In this document: positions 35,286 through 44,054 of the stretch, piece by piece
How the letters are laid out: each line of letters begins with the position of its first letter
Numbering within the stretch: position 1 is the stretch's first letter
Assembly: GCF_000375485.1 (NCBI RefSeq)
Contig: NZ_AQXE01000014.1
Span: 19,197-80,468, forward strand
Reading direction: 5' to 3'
Origin: Desulfovibrio oxyclinae DSM 11498
GTDB lineage: Bacteria > Desulfobacterota > Desulfovibrionia > Desulfovibrionales > Desulfovibrionaceae
DNA length: 61,272 bases
Made by a program: the position numbers and the translations under genes
Notes under the pieces: generated by a model
Database searches by the model: none
The model's input: the letters and a program-made list of their open reading frames with translations, nothing else
What the model was told of the DNA's origin: nothing

Positions 35286-35432
35286 GGCGGATTTGTACGG
35301 CAGGGGGCCGCCGCTGGCAAGCGGGAACGCGTTTGCCTTTCAGCGTCGCGGGTGCTTTTCAACCATGGAAAGTTTTGTTATGGAGTTCGGACTTATGGCG
35401 TAGATTCGCCGCAATCGAGGAGGGTAAGGCTT

Positions 35433-35522
35433 ATGATGGGTTTCTTTTGGTTTTTTCTGGGTCTGATCGCCGTCATCGCCACGTTGGTAATGATCAAGGT
35501 CAGCACGCCCAACGAAGACTAG
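35433..35522 (+). CDS. Predicted 29-residue single-pass membrane peptide
   Basis: A short frame, MMGFFWFFLGLIAVIATLV then a charged tail MIKVSTPNED, preceded by GAGGAGGG (35417-35424). A second ATG at 35436 is equally possible. It would form one transmembrane helix with a short hydrophilic C-terminus. No family is recognised. Support comes from the strong binding site, the clean membrane-helix composition and a hairpin downstream; conservation was not checked. Confidence 0.5.
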   Translation: MMGFFWFFLGLIAVIATLVMIKVSTPNED

Positions 35523-35557
35523 GACTGGTCGCCCGGTGACGGGCGAAGCATCTTTTC

Positions 35558-35601
35558 CGCAAGGGAGCCGTCCCCGAATTGGCGGGGGTGGTTCCCTTGC
35601 G
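35558..35601 (+). terminator. Long hairpin, possible terminator
   Basis: CGCAAGGGAGCCGTCCCCG and CGGGGGTGGTTCCCTTGCG pair as a nearly perfect 19-bp stem with a 6-nt loop, after the small membrane peptide and just before exonuclease III. There is no T-run, so termination may be partial. Confidence 0.45.
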
Positions 35602-35618
35602 TGTTCCCGGGAGGCCGG

Positions 35619-36386
35619 ATGATCATCTATTCGTGGAACGTGAACGGTTATCGCGCCGTGCTCAAGAAGGGCTTCGAGGACTGGCTGGATGCCTGTGGTG
35701 GTGACGTGGTCATGCTACAGGAGACCAAGGCGCATCCCGACCAGCTCACGGAAGAGGGCAGGGCTCCGGAATCCTACGAGCATCACTACTGGAACTGGGC
35801 CACGGTCAAGAAAGGATACTCCGGCACCGCCTGCTTTTCCCGCCCGGAACCGCTCTCCGTGCACTACGGTCTTCCCGACGAAGCCTATCAGGGCGAAGGG
35901 CGCGTGGTGCGGCTGGAATATCCCGAATTCTGGCTCTTCAACATCTACTATCCCAACGGGCAGATGTCCGACGAACGCCTCGGCTACAAGATGGGTTTTT
36001 ACGACGCGTTTCTGGCCCACGCCGAAGAGCTGCGCAAGGACAAGCCCATCGTGGTCGGCGGCGACTTCAATACCGCTCACACCGAGATCGACCTCAAGAA
36101 TCCCAAGTCCAACTCCGAGCGCTCCGGGTTTCTGCCCGAGGAACGGCAGTGGCTCGACAAGTTCATCGAGCACGGCTATGTGGACACCTTCCGTATGTTC
36201 GAGGACGGACCGCACCACTACACGTGGTGGTCGTACCGCTTCAATGCCCGCAAGAACAACGCGGGGTGGCGCATAGATTATTTTTTTGTCTCCGAGGAAC
36301 TGCGCGAGAAGGTGCTGCGCTCGTGGATAGAGCCGGATGTCATGGGCTCCGACCATTGTCCCATCGGCATTGAACTGGACCTTTAG
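35619..36386 (+). CDS. xth: Exodeoxyribonuclease III
   Basis: A 255-residue AP endonuclease/3'-5' exonuclease of base excision repair. All family motifs are present in order: WNVNGYRA, MLQETKAHPDQL (metal Glu), YYPNGQMS, GGDFNTAHTEIDL (catalytic Asp-Asn pair), WRIDYFFVS and GSDHCPIGIEL (catalytic His). Length is normal. The ATG at 35619 has GGGAGG five bases upstream. It is likely followed in the same transcript by a lipoprotein gene and purN. Confidence 0.95.
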   Translation: MIIYSWNVNGYRAVLKKGFEDWLDACGGDVVMLQETKAHPDQLTEEGRAPESYEHHYWNWATVKKGYSGTACFSRPEPLSVHYGLPDEAYQGEGRVVRLEYPEFWLFNIYYPNGQMSDERLGYKMGFYDAFLAHAEELRKDKPIVVGGDFNTAHTEIDLKNPKSNSERSGFLPEERQWLDKFIEHGYVDTFRMFEDGPHHYTWWSYRFNARKNNAGWRIDYFFVSEELREKVLRSWIEPDVMGSDHCPIGIELDL

Positions 36387-36455
36387 AGGGCCGGGGTTTT
36401 TCTTGAGCATCCCGTCCGCTTGCATTACAAGGACCGCACGCAAGCGGGGGAAGAC

Positions 36456-36986
36456 ATGAACAGGATGCTTTTCAAAGGGCTGCTCGCGGCCCTGATTCTT
36501 TGCACCGTGCTGAGCGGCTGCCTGCCCGCATCGGTGGAGCCGATGGTCTACGAAGACGCCGTCGGGCTGCCGGAAAGCTGGCTCGGCGAATGGCAATACG
36601 TCGCCGTAAGCGACGAATCCCCCGGCGACTGTGGTGTCGACCCCGTAGTGGTCATCGGCAGAAGCGGACCCGAGTGGCACGCCCAGGCCTTCGGTTGCGG
36701 GGAGAGCTACGGCGGCAGGTTCGTGGCTTCAAAGGTGCCCGGCACGGACATCCGGGTCCTGAGCTTTTCGCGGTTCACCGTCGATGGCGACGGCGGCAGC
36801 GAAGACTTCAAAAACGTTTTCTTTCTGGCACGCAAGCGGGGAGACCGGCTCTATTGCTGGGACCTGTTGCACGCCGGACTCGGGACCCTGCCATGGGGGA
36901 ACAAGGAAGTCCGTCACTGGCTGGAAACCAAGGGCCTGGAGCTGGCCGACGACAAGGCCGGACTGGTTTTTCAACGCACGCATTAA
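36456..36986 (+). CDS. Hypothetical lipoprotein
   Basis: A 176-residue protein with a lipoprotein signal: MNRMLFKGLLAALILC then a lipobox LSGC, so the mature lipid-modified Cys is at residue 22. The mature part includes WLGEWQYVAVSDE, GCGESYGGRFV, LSFSRFTVDG and VFFLARKRGDRLYCWDL, suggesting a small beta-barrel. Several Cys could form disulfides. I do not recognise the family. It ends 13 bases before purN. Confidence 0.75.
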   Translation: MNRMLFKGLLAALILCTVLSGCLPASVEPMVYEDAVGLPESWLGEWQYVAVSDESPGDCGVDPVVVIGRSGPEWHAQAFGCGESYGGRFVASKVPGTDIRVLSFSRFTVDGDGGSEDFKNVFFLARKRGDRLYCWDLLHAGLGTLPWGNKEVRHWLETKGLELADDKAGLVFQRTH

Positions 36987-36999
36987 GGGAGATTCCGAC

Positions 37000-37707
37000 A
37001 TGGCGCTGCCCCTAGCAGTTCTCGTCTCGGGCGGAGGGTCCAACCTTCAGTCCATCATAGACCGCATCGAGGAGGGCTCGCTCGACGCGGAAGTCCGGCT
37101 GGTCATTTCCAACAAGGCGGGAGCTTACGGCATCACCCGCGCCCGCAACAACGGCATCCCCACCAAGGTCATGTCCCATAAGGACTACGCCAGCCGCGAA
37201 GCCTTTGACCGGGACATGGTCGCGGCCATGCGCGAACACGGCGTCACCGCCCCCGAGGGGGCCGTTGTCATGGCGGGCTTCATGCGCATCGTCACTCCGG
37301 AGTTGCTGGATGCCTTTCCCGACCGCGTGGTGAATATCCATCCCGCGCTCCTGCCGAGCTTTCCCGGCATCCACGGGCAGGGCGACGCTGCCGAATACGG
37401 AGTGAGGATCTCCGGCTGCACGGTTCACTTCGTGGACGAGAAAATGGATAATGGACCGATCATCATTCAGGCCGCCGTTCCGGTGCAGGCGGGTGAAGAC
37501 GGCGATTCCCTCGGCCCGCGCATCCTCAAGCTCGAACACCGCATCCTGCCGCAGGCCCTGCAGTGGCTGGCGGAAGAGCGGCTGACCGTGGACGGGCGGC
37601 ATGTCCATGTGAAAGTCGGCCCCAAGCCGCTTGCTGCCCAGCCTCGGGCCGATTCGGAGCCCTCGGCGCCCGCTCTTGTCTGGCCGCCGCTTGAGGAAGG
37701 ATTCTAG
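37000..37707 (+). CDS. purN: Phosphoribosylglycinamide formyltransferase
   Basis: A 235-residue folate-dependent GAR transformylase of purine synthesis. SGGGSNLQSI is the phosphate-binding loop, NIHPALLPSFPGIHG carries the catalytic Asn/His, and GCTVHFVDEKMDNGPII carries the catalytic Asp. The last 30 residues are a Pro/Ala-rich extension beyond the usual end near residue 205. ATG at 37000 has AAGGGA upstream. Confidence 0.94.
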   Translation: MALPLAVLVSGGGSNLQSIIDRIEEGSLDAEVRLVISNKAGAYGITRARNNGIPTKVMSHKDYASREAFDRDMVAAMREHGVTAPEGAVVMAGFMRIVTPELLDAFPDRVVNIHPALLPSFPGIHGQGDAAEYGVRISGCTVHFVDEKMDNGPIIIQAAVPVQAGEDGDSLGPRILKLEHRILPQALQWLAEERLTVDGRHVHVKVGPKPLAAQPRADSEPSAPALVWPPLEEGF

Positions 37708-37728
37708 CAGACGACTCTCAGACGCAAT

Positions 37729-37772
37729 GCAAAGAGGCCGGGACGAACCAAGGTTCGTCCCGGCCTCTTTGC
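37729..37772. terminator. Bidirectional intrinsic terminator
   Basis: A 21-bp perfect stem (GCAAAGAGGCCGGGACGAACC) with a 2-nt loop lies between convergent purN and larB. Both flanks of the upper stem give short T-runs (CTCTTTGC), so it can end both transcripts. Confidence 0.85.
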
Positions 37773-37805
37773 CGTTCGCAATGCGCTCGGCGGGAAAAGG
37801 TTCGC

Positions 37806-38555
37806 TCAGGAGCCGAGATTGTTGATTTTACAGGCTGCGCAGGCAGCGCCGAAGCCGTTGTCTATGTTGACCACGCTCACGCCGCTGGCGCATGAGGTGA
37901 GCATTCCGAGCAGCGCGGACAGGCCCGAGAATGACGCCCCGTAGCCGACCGAAGTCGGCACTGCGATGATGGGCTGCGAGACAAGGCCGCCGACCACGCT
38001 GGCCAGCGCGCCCTCCATTCCCGCGATGACGATGATCACCCGCGCCTTTCGGAGCTGTTCGACGCGCTCCAGCAGGCGGTGAATGCCCGCGACTCCCACG
38101 TCACAGACAATGGAGGCGTGGCTGCCGAGCATCCGGCAGGTGTCAAGCGCCTCTTCGGCCACGGGCAGATCGGACGTGCCCGCGGTGACGATGGCGATTT
38201 CCCCGTCCCGGTATTCCACCGGCGTGCGGGTCAGGGTCAGGGTGCGGCCCGCGGCGTTGTGTTCGGCGTCCGGACAGACCCGCAACACGTGCTCGGCCAT
38301 TTCCGCAGAGACGCGGGTGGCCAGAATGTTGGTGTGATCTCCCATTCTGGTGAAAATTTCGCCGACCTGTTCCGGGGTCTTGCCTTCGCCGTAGATCACT
38401 TCAGGAAATCCGTTTCGTAAAGGGCGGTGCAGATCGAACTTGGTGTGCCCCAGATCCATGTACGGCAGGTCGCGCAGTCTGTCGGCCCCGTGCTCCACGG
38501 TTACCTTGCCGTCCCGGATGTCCTCAAGCAGCCTGGTCAGCGCATCATTCGTCAT
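37806..38555 (-). CDS. larB: Nickel-pincer cofactor synthesis protein LarB
   Basis: A 249-residue PurE-like enzyme. LarB carboxylates nicotinic acid adenine dinucleotide and cleaves the phosphoanhydride, the first step to the nickel-pincer nucleotide of lactate racemase. The family core is visible: IAIVTAGTSDLPVAEEA, ASIVCDVGVAGIHRLL, VIIVIAGMEGALASVVGGL, VPTSVGYGAS, and the terminal NIDNGFGAACAACKI. The start at 38555 overlaps the end of larE by 11 bases. It is the last gene of the unit aldo/keto reductase-larC-larE-larB. Confidence 0.93.
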   Translation of the reverse strand: MTNDALTRLLEDIRDGKVTVEHGADRLRDLPYMDLGHTKFDLHRPLRNGFPEVIYGEGKTPEQVGEIFTRMGDHTNILATRVSAEMAEHVLRVCPDAEHNAAGRTLTLTRTPVEYRDGEIAIVTAGTSDLPVAEEALDTCRMLGSHASIVCDVGVAGIHRLLERVEQLRKARVIIVIAGMEGALASVVGGLVSQPIIAVPTSVGYGASFSGLSALLGMLTSCASGVSVVNIDNGFGAACAACKINNLGS

Positions 38556-39390
38556 TTGCGGCGTCCTCTTCGTGCGCGTCACGCGTCACTTCGTTCATGT
38601 TGCCCATGCGGTAGCCAGCAAGATCCACGGAAACGTGACGATAGCCCAGCTCCTTGAGGGCGAGGTCTATCCGCTCGCGAAGCCCGGAGTCGAGACAGGC
38701 CGTGATATCCTCCGGCGGCAGCTCCAGACGGGCCAAGGGACCGTGGCTGCGAAGTCGAACCGCCGCGAAGCCGATGGACTTCAGAAAGGCCTCGCCCCGG
38801 TCGATGCGTTCAAGCTCGCTTTCCTCCACGAGAGTGTCGTGGGGGAGGCGCGTCATGAGACAGGCGGCGGCCGGTTTGTCCCACGTGGCAAGGCCCAGCG
38901 CGCGGGAGTGATCGCGAATGTCCTGCTTGGTCATTCCCGCCTCAAGCAGGGGGCTGCGTATCCCGAGTTCCTTGATGGCCCTGCGTCCGGGCCGGTGATC
39001 GCCAAGGTCGTCGCGGTTGCTGCCGTCAAGAATATGCTCGATGCTTTGCTCTTCGGCCAGCCGGACAAGCTCGCCAAACAGCACTTTCTTGCACAAATAG
39101 CATCGCTGTGGCGGATTCTGTCTGATGCTGTCCGGCATGGCCATTTCGATAACCCTGTGCGGAACGCCCAGCTCCCTGCACATCTGTGCCGAGAACGCGA
39201 CTTCGGATTCGGGGAAGAAGGGCGTGTCAAACGTCACCGCCAAGGCATTTTCGCCGAGGGCCTCGTGCGTGGCGTGAAGCAGCAGGGCGCTGTCCACTCC
39301 GCCCGAGAACGCCAAGATGGCGCGTTTCATGGAACGAAGTTCCCCGACAAGCCGGGCGTACTGCTCCTTCTGTCCTGCCGTGAGTGTCAT
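38545..39390 (-). CDS. larE: Sulfur transferase LarE, three-Cys type
   Basis: A 281-residue PP-loop ATPase (AFSGGVDSALLL) that adenylates the pyridinium carboxylates and inserts sulfur during nickel-pincer synthesis. C97, C100 (QRCYLCKK) and C177 (AAACLMTR) are all present. The single-Cys enzyme of Lactobacillus plantarum uses one sacrificial Cys; enzymes with three Cys are thought to hold an Fe-S cluster and act catalytically, which suits an anaerobe. That functional choice is inference from the Cys pattern. Confidence 0.93.
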   Translation of the reverse strand: MTLTAGQKEQYARLVGELRSMKRAILAFSGGVDSALLLHATHEALGENALAVTFDTPFFPESEVAFSAQMCRELGVPHRVIEMAMPDSIRQNPPQRCYLCKKVLFGELVRLAEEQSIEHILDGSNRDDLGDHRPGRRAIKELGIRSPLLEAGMTKQDIRDHSRALGLATWDKPAAACLMTRLPHDTLVEESELERIDRGEAFLKSIGFAAVRLRSHGPLARLELPPEDITACLDSGLRERIDLALKELGYRHVSVDLAGYRMGNMNEVTRDAHEEDAANDE

Positions 39391-39398
39391 GCGCCTTC

Positions 39399-40583
39399 CT
39401 ATTCAAGCCTGCCGATGACGGCGTAGATTTCGGCCAGTGGGAGATCATGCTTCCGGGCCAGTTCGCGGCAGTCCTCGTATTCCGGTTTGGACCGGATGAC
39501 CTTGCCGTCCAGCAAGGTCCGTTTCATGCTCACCGGTCCCAGAGGGGTTTCCAGTGTGTCGAATCGCCGTTGAAGGGCGGTCTTGTCCAGTGCGAAGCTC
39601 TTGACGCCGAGCGTGGTGGTGTGCCGGAACAGCAGCTCCTTGAAGCGCGGCTCCTCGTTTTCGGCGCAAAGCAGGGAGACCATGGTGGCCGGGCGGTTTT
39701 TCTTCATCATCACGGAGGAAAAGTGGATGTCCATGGCGCCTTCATCCATGAGCAGTTCCATGGCGTGGCCGAGCGCTTCTCCGGTCATGTCGTCGATGTT
39801 GCATTGCAGCAGCCGGGCCCGGCTGCCGTCACTGTGGTCCTGCTCTTCAACTTTCGCCAGATGGACACGCAGCAGGTTGGGGCGCGTGGTCTCGCGGTGG
39901 CCGACGCCGTAGCCCGTTCGGGTGACGGTCATGGTCGGCGTGGTGATGAATTCGTCCGTCAGGGCTGCGATGATGGCCGCGCCCGTCGGGGTGGTAGCCT
40001 CATGGTCGGTGTTGCCGCGGGAGGTCGGCACGTTCTGCAGAATTTCCACCGTGGCTGGGGCCGGAACAGGCATTTCACCGTGGGCGCACCGCACAAAACC
40101 GCCGCCCAGTTCCACGGGCGCCGCCCATACCGCGTCCACGTCGAGCTGGTGGTAGCAGATGGCCGCGCCCACGATGTCCACGATGGAATCGGTTGCACCG
40201 ACCTCGTGAAAATGCACCTCGTCCACTGCCTTGCCGTGGACCTTGGCCTCGGCTTCGGCCACCCGGCGGAAGATGCGCAGGCTGGTTTTCTTGACCGCAT
40301 CCTGCAGGCCGCTGGACATGATGATTTTACGGATATCGGCAAACGTGCGGTGATGGCCGTGCCCGTGATGATGATCGTGCCCGGCCGACAGGTTTACGTC
40401 CGCGCGGGTTCCTCGGATGCCGTTTCGCATTTCCTCGGAGATGACCAGCTGGAATTCCCGACTCAGGCCGAGCTTGTCCAGCTCCGCCGAAAGGTGTGCC
40501 GGTTCAACGCCCAGGTCGATCATGGCGGCAAGGTTCATGTCGCCGCTCAGCCCGGCGAAGCAGTCATAGTAGAGTATGTTCAT
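39399..40583 (-). CDS. larC: Nickel insertion protein LarC
   Basis: A 394-residue cyclometallase that places nickel in the pincer cofactor using CTP. The start MNILYYDCFAGLSGDM, a His-rich stretch (AGHDHHHGHGHHR) and DEVHFHEVGATDSIVDIVG mark the first half; CNIDDMTGEALGHAMELL and KPEYEDCRELARKHDLPL mark the second. The gene is one continuous frame, unlike the frameshifted larC1/larC2 of L. plantarum. ATG at 40583 with weak GGAA upstream; TTG at 40586 is possible. Eight bases separate it from larE. Confidence 0.94.
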   Translation of the reverse strand: MNILYYDCFAGLSGDMNLAAMIDLGVEPAHLSAELDKLGLSREFQLVISEEMRNGIRGTRADVNLSAGHDHHHGHGHHRTFADIRKIIMSSGLQDAVKKTSLRIFRRVAEAEAKVHGKAVDEVHFHEVGATDSIVDIVGAAICYHQLDVDAVWAAPVELGGGFVRCAHGEMPVPAPATVEILQNVPTSRGNTDHEATTPTGAAIIAALTDEFITTPTMTVTRTGYGVGHRETTRPNLLRVHLAKVEEQDHSDGSRARLLQCNIDDMTGEALGHAMELLMDEGAMDIHFSSVMMKKNRPATMVSLLCAENEEPRFKELLFRHTTTLGVKSFALDKTALQRRFDTLETPLGPVSMKRTLLDGKVIRSKPEYEDCRELARKHDLPLAEIYAVIGRLE

Positions 40584-40667
40584 CAATCTTTTCCATGCCG
40601 TATCAGTCTCCGCGGCGAGCGGGCGGTATGCGCGCCCGCTTGCCGCGAAAACGGAATTCGACGGTTC

Positions 40668-41810
40668 CTATTCAAACTCGCTGACGACCTGCTTCAGAAC
40701 CTCGGGAATGTCGATGTTCTGCGGACATTTCTCTATGCATTCGCCGCACTCCACGCACTGGGAGGCATAGCCGGGGTTGCGCTGCAGCACCGTTCCTTCG
40801 GCAAAGATGCCGTACATCCGCTTGGCCTCAGTGAAGTCGAACATCTGCGACTTGTTCAGGAGGTCGAAGCAGGTGGGAATCTGCACCTCGGCGGGGCAGG
40901 GCATACAGTAGCCGCAGCCGGTACAGCCGACCCGCATCAGCTTACGGTAGGTGTCGGCCACGCGGCGGCACAGGTCCAGCTCGCCGGTGGTCATGGAGTT
41001 GGCTTCGGCGTCGCTCGCGATTTCCATGTTCTGGCGCACGTGCGCTTCCTCGTTCATGCCGGACAGCACGACGGTGACTTCCGGATGGTTCCAGACCCAG
41101 CGCAGAGCCCATTCCACGGGCGGACGCTTGGTGTCGGCGAGATCCCAGATGTCGGCCACGGCCTGCGGCGGCGTGGGCAGTCCGAGGTTGCCGCCGCGCA
41201 GCGGTTCCATGACGATGACGCCCATATCCTTGGACGCCGCGTATTCAAGGCCCTTTTTTCCGGCCTGAAACTCCGTGTCGAGCAGGTTATACTGAATCTG
41301 GCAGAAAACCCACGGATAGTCATCGACGATAGGCTGAAAATCCTCGGCAAGACCGTGGAAGGAGAAGCCTGCATTGACGATGCGACCGTCCTTTCTGGCC
41401 TTGTTCAGGAAATCGATGACGCCGAGCTTCTTGATGGATTCCCATGACGGACCCGAAAGCGCATGGATGAGGTAGTAGTCGATGTGGTCGGTGCCGAGCT
41501 TTTCCAGCTGCGCGTTCAGGAAGGAGTCCATGTCTTCGCGGGTCTTGATCATCCACGTCGGCAGCTTGGTGGCAATCTTGACCTTGTCGCGATATCCGTC
41601 CTTCAGGGCTTTGCCAAGCAGCGGCTCGCTCTCGCCGTCGTGATACGGCCAGGCGGTGTCGAGATAGTTCACGCCCTCGTCAATGGCCGTGCGGATCTGG
41701 GAAATGGCCCGCTCCTCGTCGATCTTGCCGTCGACCATGGGCATACGCATGCAGCCGAAGCCCAGCGCGGAAAGACTGTCGCCGTTTTGGGGCATTGTTC
41801 TGTATAGCAC
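40668..41810 (-). CDS. Aldo/keto reductase with C-terminal [4Fe-4S] domain
   Basis: A 380-residue protein. The N-terminal 285 residues are an aldo/keto reductase barrel (LGFGCMRMPMVDG, NYLDTAWPYHDGESE, IATKLPTW, DYYLIHAL). The C-terminus adds a ferredoxin-like unit with CTGCGYCMPCP and CVECGECIEKCP. The family is common in anaerobes; physiological substrates are mostly unknown. GTG at 41810 is chosen because AAGGAGG precedes it and homologous proteins start near LYR-MP. It lies 84 bases upstream of larC in the same direction and may share its transcript. A divergent AraC regulator gene is adjacent. Confidence 0.88.
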   Translation of the reverse strand: MLYRTMPQNGDSLSALGFGCMRMPMVDGKIDEERAISQIRTAIDEGVNYLDTAWPYHDGESEPLLGKALKDGYRDKVKIATKLPTWMIKTREDMDSFLNAQLEKLGTDHIDYYLIHALSGPSWESIKKLGVIDFLNKARKDGRIVNAGFSFHGLAEDFQPIVDDYPWVFCQIQYNLLDTEFQAGKKGLEYAASKDMGVIVMEPLRGGNLGLPTPPQAVADIWDLADTKRPPVEWALRWVWNHPEVTVVLSGMNEEAHVRQNMEIASDAEANSMTTGELDLCRRVADTYRKLMRVGCTGCGYCMPCPAEVQIPTCFDLLNKSQMFDFTEAKRMYGIFAEGTVLQRNPGYASQCVECGECIEKCPQNIDIPEVLKQVVSEFE

Positions 41811-42229
41811 TCTTGCCTCCTTGCAGTGTGGATATTGAGTCGGCCGGAGCGCGTCCGGTCGGTGTGGGTATTCTGTAGCCGTATTGGTCAAAACCTGCAT
41901 GCCTCACCGTGGCGAATTTTTGCCTGATCCTCCGAAGGGGGCGGTCCCGGATGGCGGCGCAAAACGGCATCCTAAATGATTCGCGCCGGAAAATACATAA
42001 CCGGAAAAAGGCTCACGCCGAGAGTGTGGTGCTTGCAACCGGTTGCTTTGAAGGGCTGGGAAGGATTGATCGTGGCGCACATGTGAGCTTTACGTATTCA
42101 TACGGCCAAAGAGCGGTAGCTGTATAGACTGATCCTCTTTCATTCTTGCCCGATATTCCGGGATGTGGGCCTTGTTGCTTGCCCGGCGGATGATGAGTCT
42201 GCTATCGAACCCTTCAAAGGAGAATGGTG
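41811..42229. other. Divergent intergenic region between AKR and AraC genes
   Basis: A 419-base gap with no supported gene. It must hold both promoters. The section from about 41960 to 42130 is more AT-rich than its surroundings, and AAAGGAG at 42217-42223 serves the AraC gene. A sigma-54-like TGGCG-TTTTTGC at 41910-41923 has wrong spacing. No clear inverted repeat operator was identified. Confidence 0.45.
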
Positions 42230-43168
42230 ATGAGCGATACTCGCGATGGTCAGGTGGCTGCGACACGCAGCAGGTTGGCGGAACATATTTCTCGCTGGGC
42301 CCGGCAGAGTGGGCACATGCCGTCGGAGGTTCCGGGCATGATCTTTTTTCGATACGACGAACCGACCCAACCCAAGAGCGCCATGTACGACCCGAGCATC
42401 TGCCTTGTGGCGCAGGGGGCCAAACGTGTGCGCCTTGGTGACGAGGAGTACGTGTATGACGAGAATCACCTGCTGGTCAGCTCCGTGGGAATGCCGGTGG
42501 TGAGCAACGTCATTGAAGCGAGTCCGGATGTGCCGCTGCTGGGGCTGGTGCTCAGGCTGGACCTAGCCATGCTGGCCCAGTTGCTGGTGGACAACGACCT
42601 GCCTGACGCGCGGGCCAGCCGCTCCGGCAGGGGCATGGCGGTTTGCGAAGTCTCCGGGCCGCTTCTCGACAGTTTTCAGCGACTGGTGGAGTTGCAGGAC
42701 GAACCGAGGGACATCCCCATTCTCGCGCCTTTGATTCACAAGGAGATTCTCTACCGTCTGCTCATGGGCGAACTCGGACCGCGATTGCGGCAGATCGCCA
42801 CGGCGGGCAGTCACGGGCAGGAGATCGCCCGGGCCATCGGCTGGCTGAAGGACAACTACGCCAAGCCTGTTCGGGTGGAAGGTCTGGCAAGGGAGAGCGG
42901 CATGAGTGTGTCCACGTTCCATCATCATTTCCGCGCCATGACTGCCATGAGTCCGCTCCAGTTCCAGAAATGGCTCAGGCTCAACGAGGCAAGGCGCCTC
43001 ATGCTCACGGAAAATCAGGACGCCACCACCGCCGCCCTGCAGGTGGGGTACGAAAGCCCGTCGCAGTTCAGCCGGGAGTACAAGCGCCAGTTCGGCGCTC
43101 CCCCGCTGCGCGACATCAAGAACCTGAACCTCGGCGGCCAGCCGGAAGCAGTCTCCGGCGCGGCGTGA
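42230..43168 (+). CDS. AraC-family transcriptional regulator
   Basis: A 312-residue regulator. Residues about 20-185 match the AraC N-terminal cupin-type domain found in regulators next to oxidoreductases (PSICLVAQGAKRVRLGDE, DENHLLVSSVGMPVVS). The C-terminal 100 residues hold two helix-turn-helix motifs (VEGLARESGMSVSTFHHHF and TAALQVGYESPSQFSREYKR). It is divergent from the Fe-S aldo/keto reductase gene, the usual layout for local control, so it probably activates that gene and perhaps the lar genes. ATG at 42230 is best placed relative to AAAGGAG. Confidence 0.9.
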   Translation: MSDTRDGQVAATRSRLAEHISRWARQSGHMPSEVPGMIFFRYDEPTQPKSAMYDPSICLVAQGAKRVRLGDEEYVYDENHLLVSSVGMPVVSNVIEASPDVPLLGLVLRLDLAMLAQLLVDNDLPDARASRSGRGMAVCEVSGPLLDSFQRLVELQDEPRDIPILAPLIHKEILYRLLMGELGPRLRQIATAGSHGQEIARAIGWLKDNYAKPVRVEGLARESGMSVSTFHHHFRAMTAMSPLQFQKWLRLNEARRLMLTENQDATTAALQVGYESPSQFSREYKRQFGAPPLRDIKNLNLGGQPEAVSGAA

Positions 43169-43175
43169 TGAAGCC

Positions 43176-44054
43176 TTACTTCTTCCCCACGAACCGGCTC
43201 GCGTTGTAACTCGAACGTACAAGCGGAGCCGAGAACATGTGCGGGATGCCTTTGGCTTCACCCGCGGCCGCGAATTCGTCGAAGTGTGCCGGGGGCACGT
43301 AACGTCTGACCGGCGGGTGATCCTTGGTGGGGCGCATGTACTGGCCGATGGTCACGATGTCGCAGTCCACGGCCGCCAGATCGTCGAGCACGCGCATGAC
43401 TTCCGTGTCCTCTTCGCCAAGTCCGAGCATGAGCCCGCTCTTGGTGGGAATGTCCGGGGCAATCTCCTTGGATCGCCTCAGCACTTCGAGGCTCTGGGCG
43501 TAGTCCGCCTGCGGGCGGATGCTCTCATACAGGCGGGGCACGGTCTCCACGTTGTGGTTCATGATATCCGGCCGTTCGTCCAACACCGTGCGCAAAGCCT
43601 GTTTCTCACCCTGAAAATCCGGAATGAGCACTTCCACGCTGGCATCGGGGAGCTTTTCGCGCACCGCGCGGATGGTGGCTGCGAAATGTGACGCGCCGCC
43701 GTCGGGCAGGTCGTCGCGCGTGACCGAGGTGATGACCACGTGCCGTAGTTCCAGCCGTTCGGCTGCTTCAGCCACGCGGCCCGGCTCGGTCGGGTCTAAT
43801 GGTTCGAGGTCGCCGGAGGTGATGTTGCAGAAGCGGCAGTTGCGCGTGCAGATGCCGCCCATGATGAGGAATGTGGCTACCTTTTTGCCGAAGCATTCCC
43901 ATGTGTTGGGGCACTTGGCGCTCTGGCAGACGGTGTTGAGGCCCAGATCGCGGATCAGGCTGGAGGTGCAGGAGTAGTTATTGCCCTGCGGCAGCTTGGT
44001 CCTGAGCCACGGCGGAATCCGCAAAGGTTTTTCTGAATTCTTCGGCGAAGACAT
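43176..44054 (-). CDS. lipA: Lipoyl synthase
   Basis: A 292-residue radical SAM enzyme that inserts two sulfurs into octanoyl groups on lipoyl-carrier proteins. The auxiliary cluster ligands are C43, C48 and C54 ([12 protein letters not shown]); the radical SAM cluster ligands are C69, C73 and C76 (CTRNCRFC); the C-terminal RSSYNA serine ligand is also present. It overlaps the 3' end of lipB by 77 bases and has GAGGAAG before its ATG. It is the last gene of the long minus-strand operon. Confidence 0.96.
   Translation of the reverse strand: MSSPKNSEKPLRIPPWLRTKLPQGNNYSCTSSLIRDLGLNTVCQSAKCPNTWECFGKKVATFLIMGGICTRNCRFCNITSGDLEPLDPTEPGRVAEAAERLELRHVVITSVTRDDLPDGGASHFAATIRAVREKLPDASVEVLIPDFQGEKQALRTVLDERPDIMNHNVETVPRLYESIRPQADYAQSLEVLRRSKEIAPDIPTKSGLMLGLGEEDTEVMRVLDDLAAVDCDIVTIGQYMRPTKDHPPVRRYVPPAHFDEFAAAGEAKGIPHMFSAPLVRSSYNASRFVGKK

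Noticed and set aside
39384..41447. 687-codon open frame on the plus strand
   Set aside because: Antisense to larC and the aldo/keto reductase gene; no domain recognised.
37806..41810. A hidden larA gene near larBCE
   Set aside because: All frames in the neighbourhood are assigned; none carries a lactate racemase-like sequence.
41910..41923. Second sigma-54-like site (TGGCG...TTTTTGC)
   Set aside because: Only 9 bases separate GG and GC instead of the required 10, and the C-A-C of the -24 element is missing.
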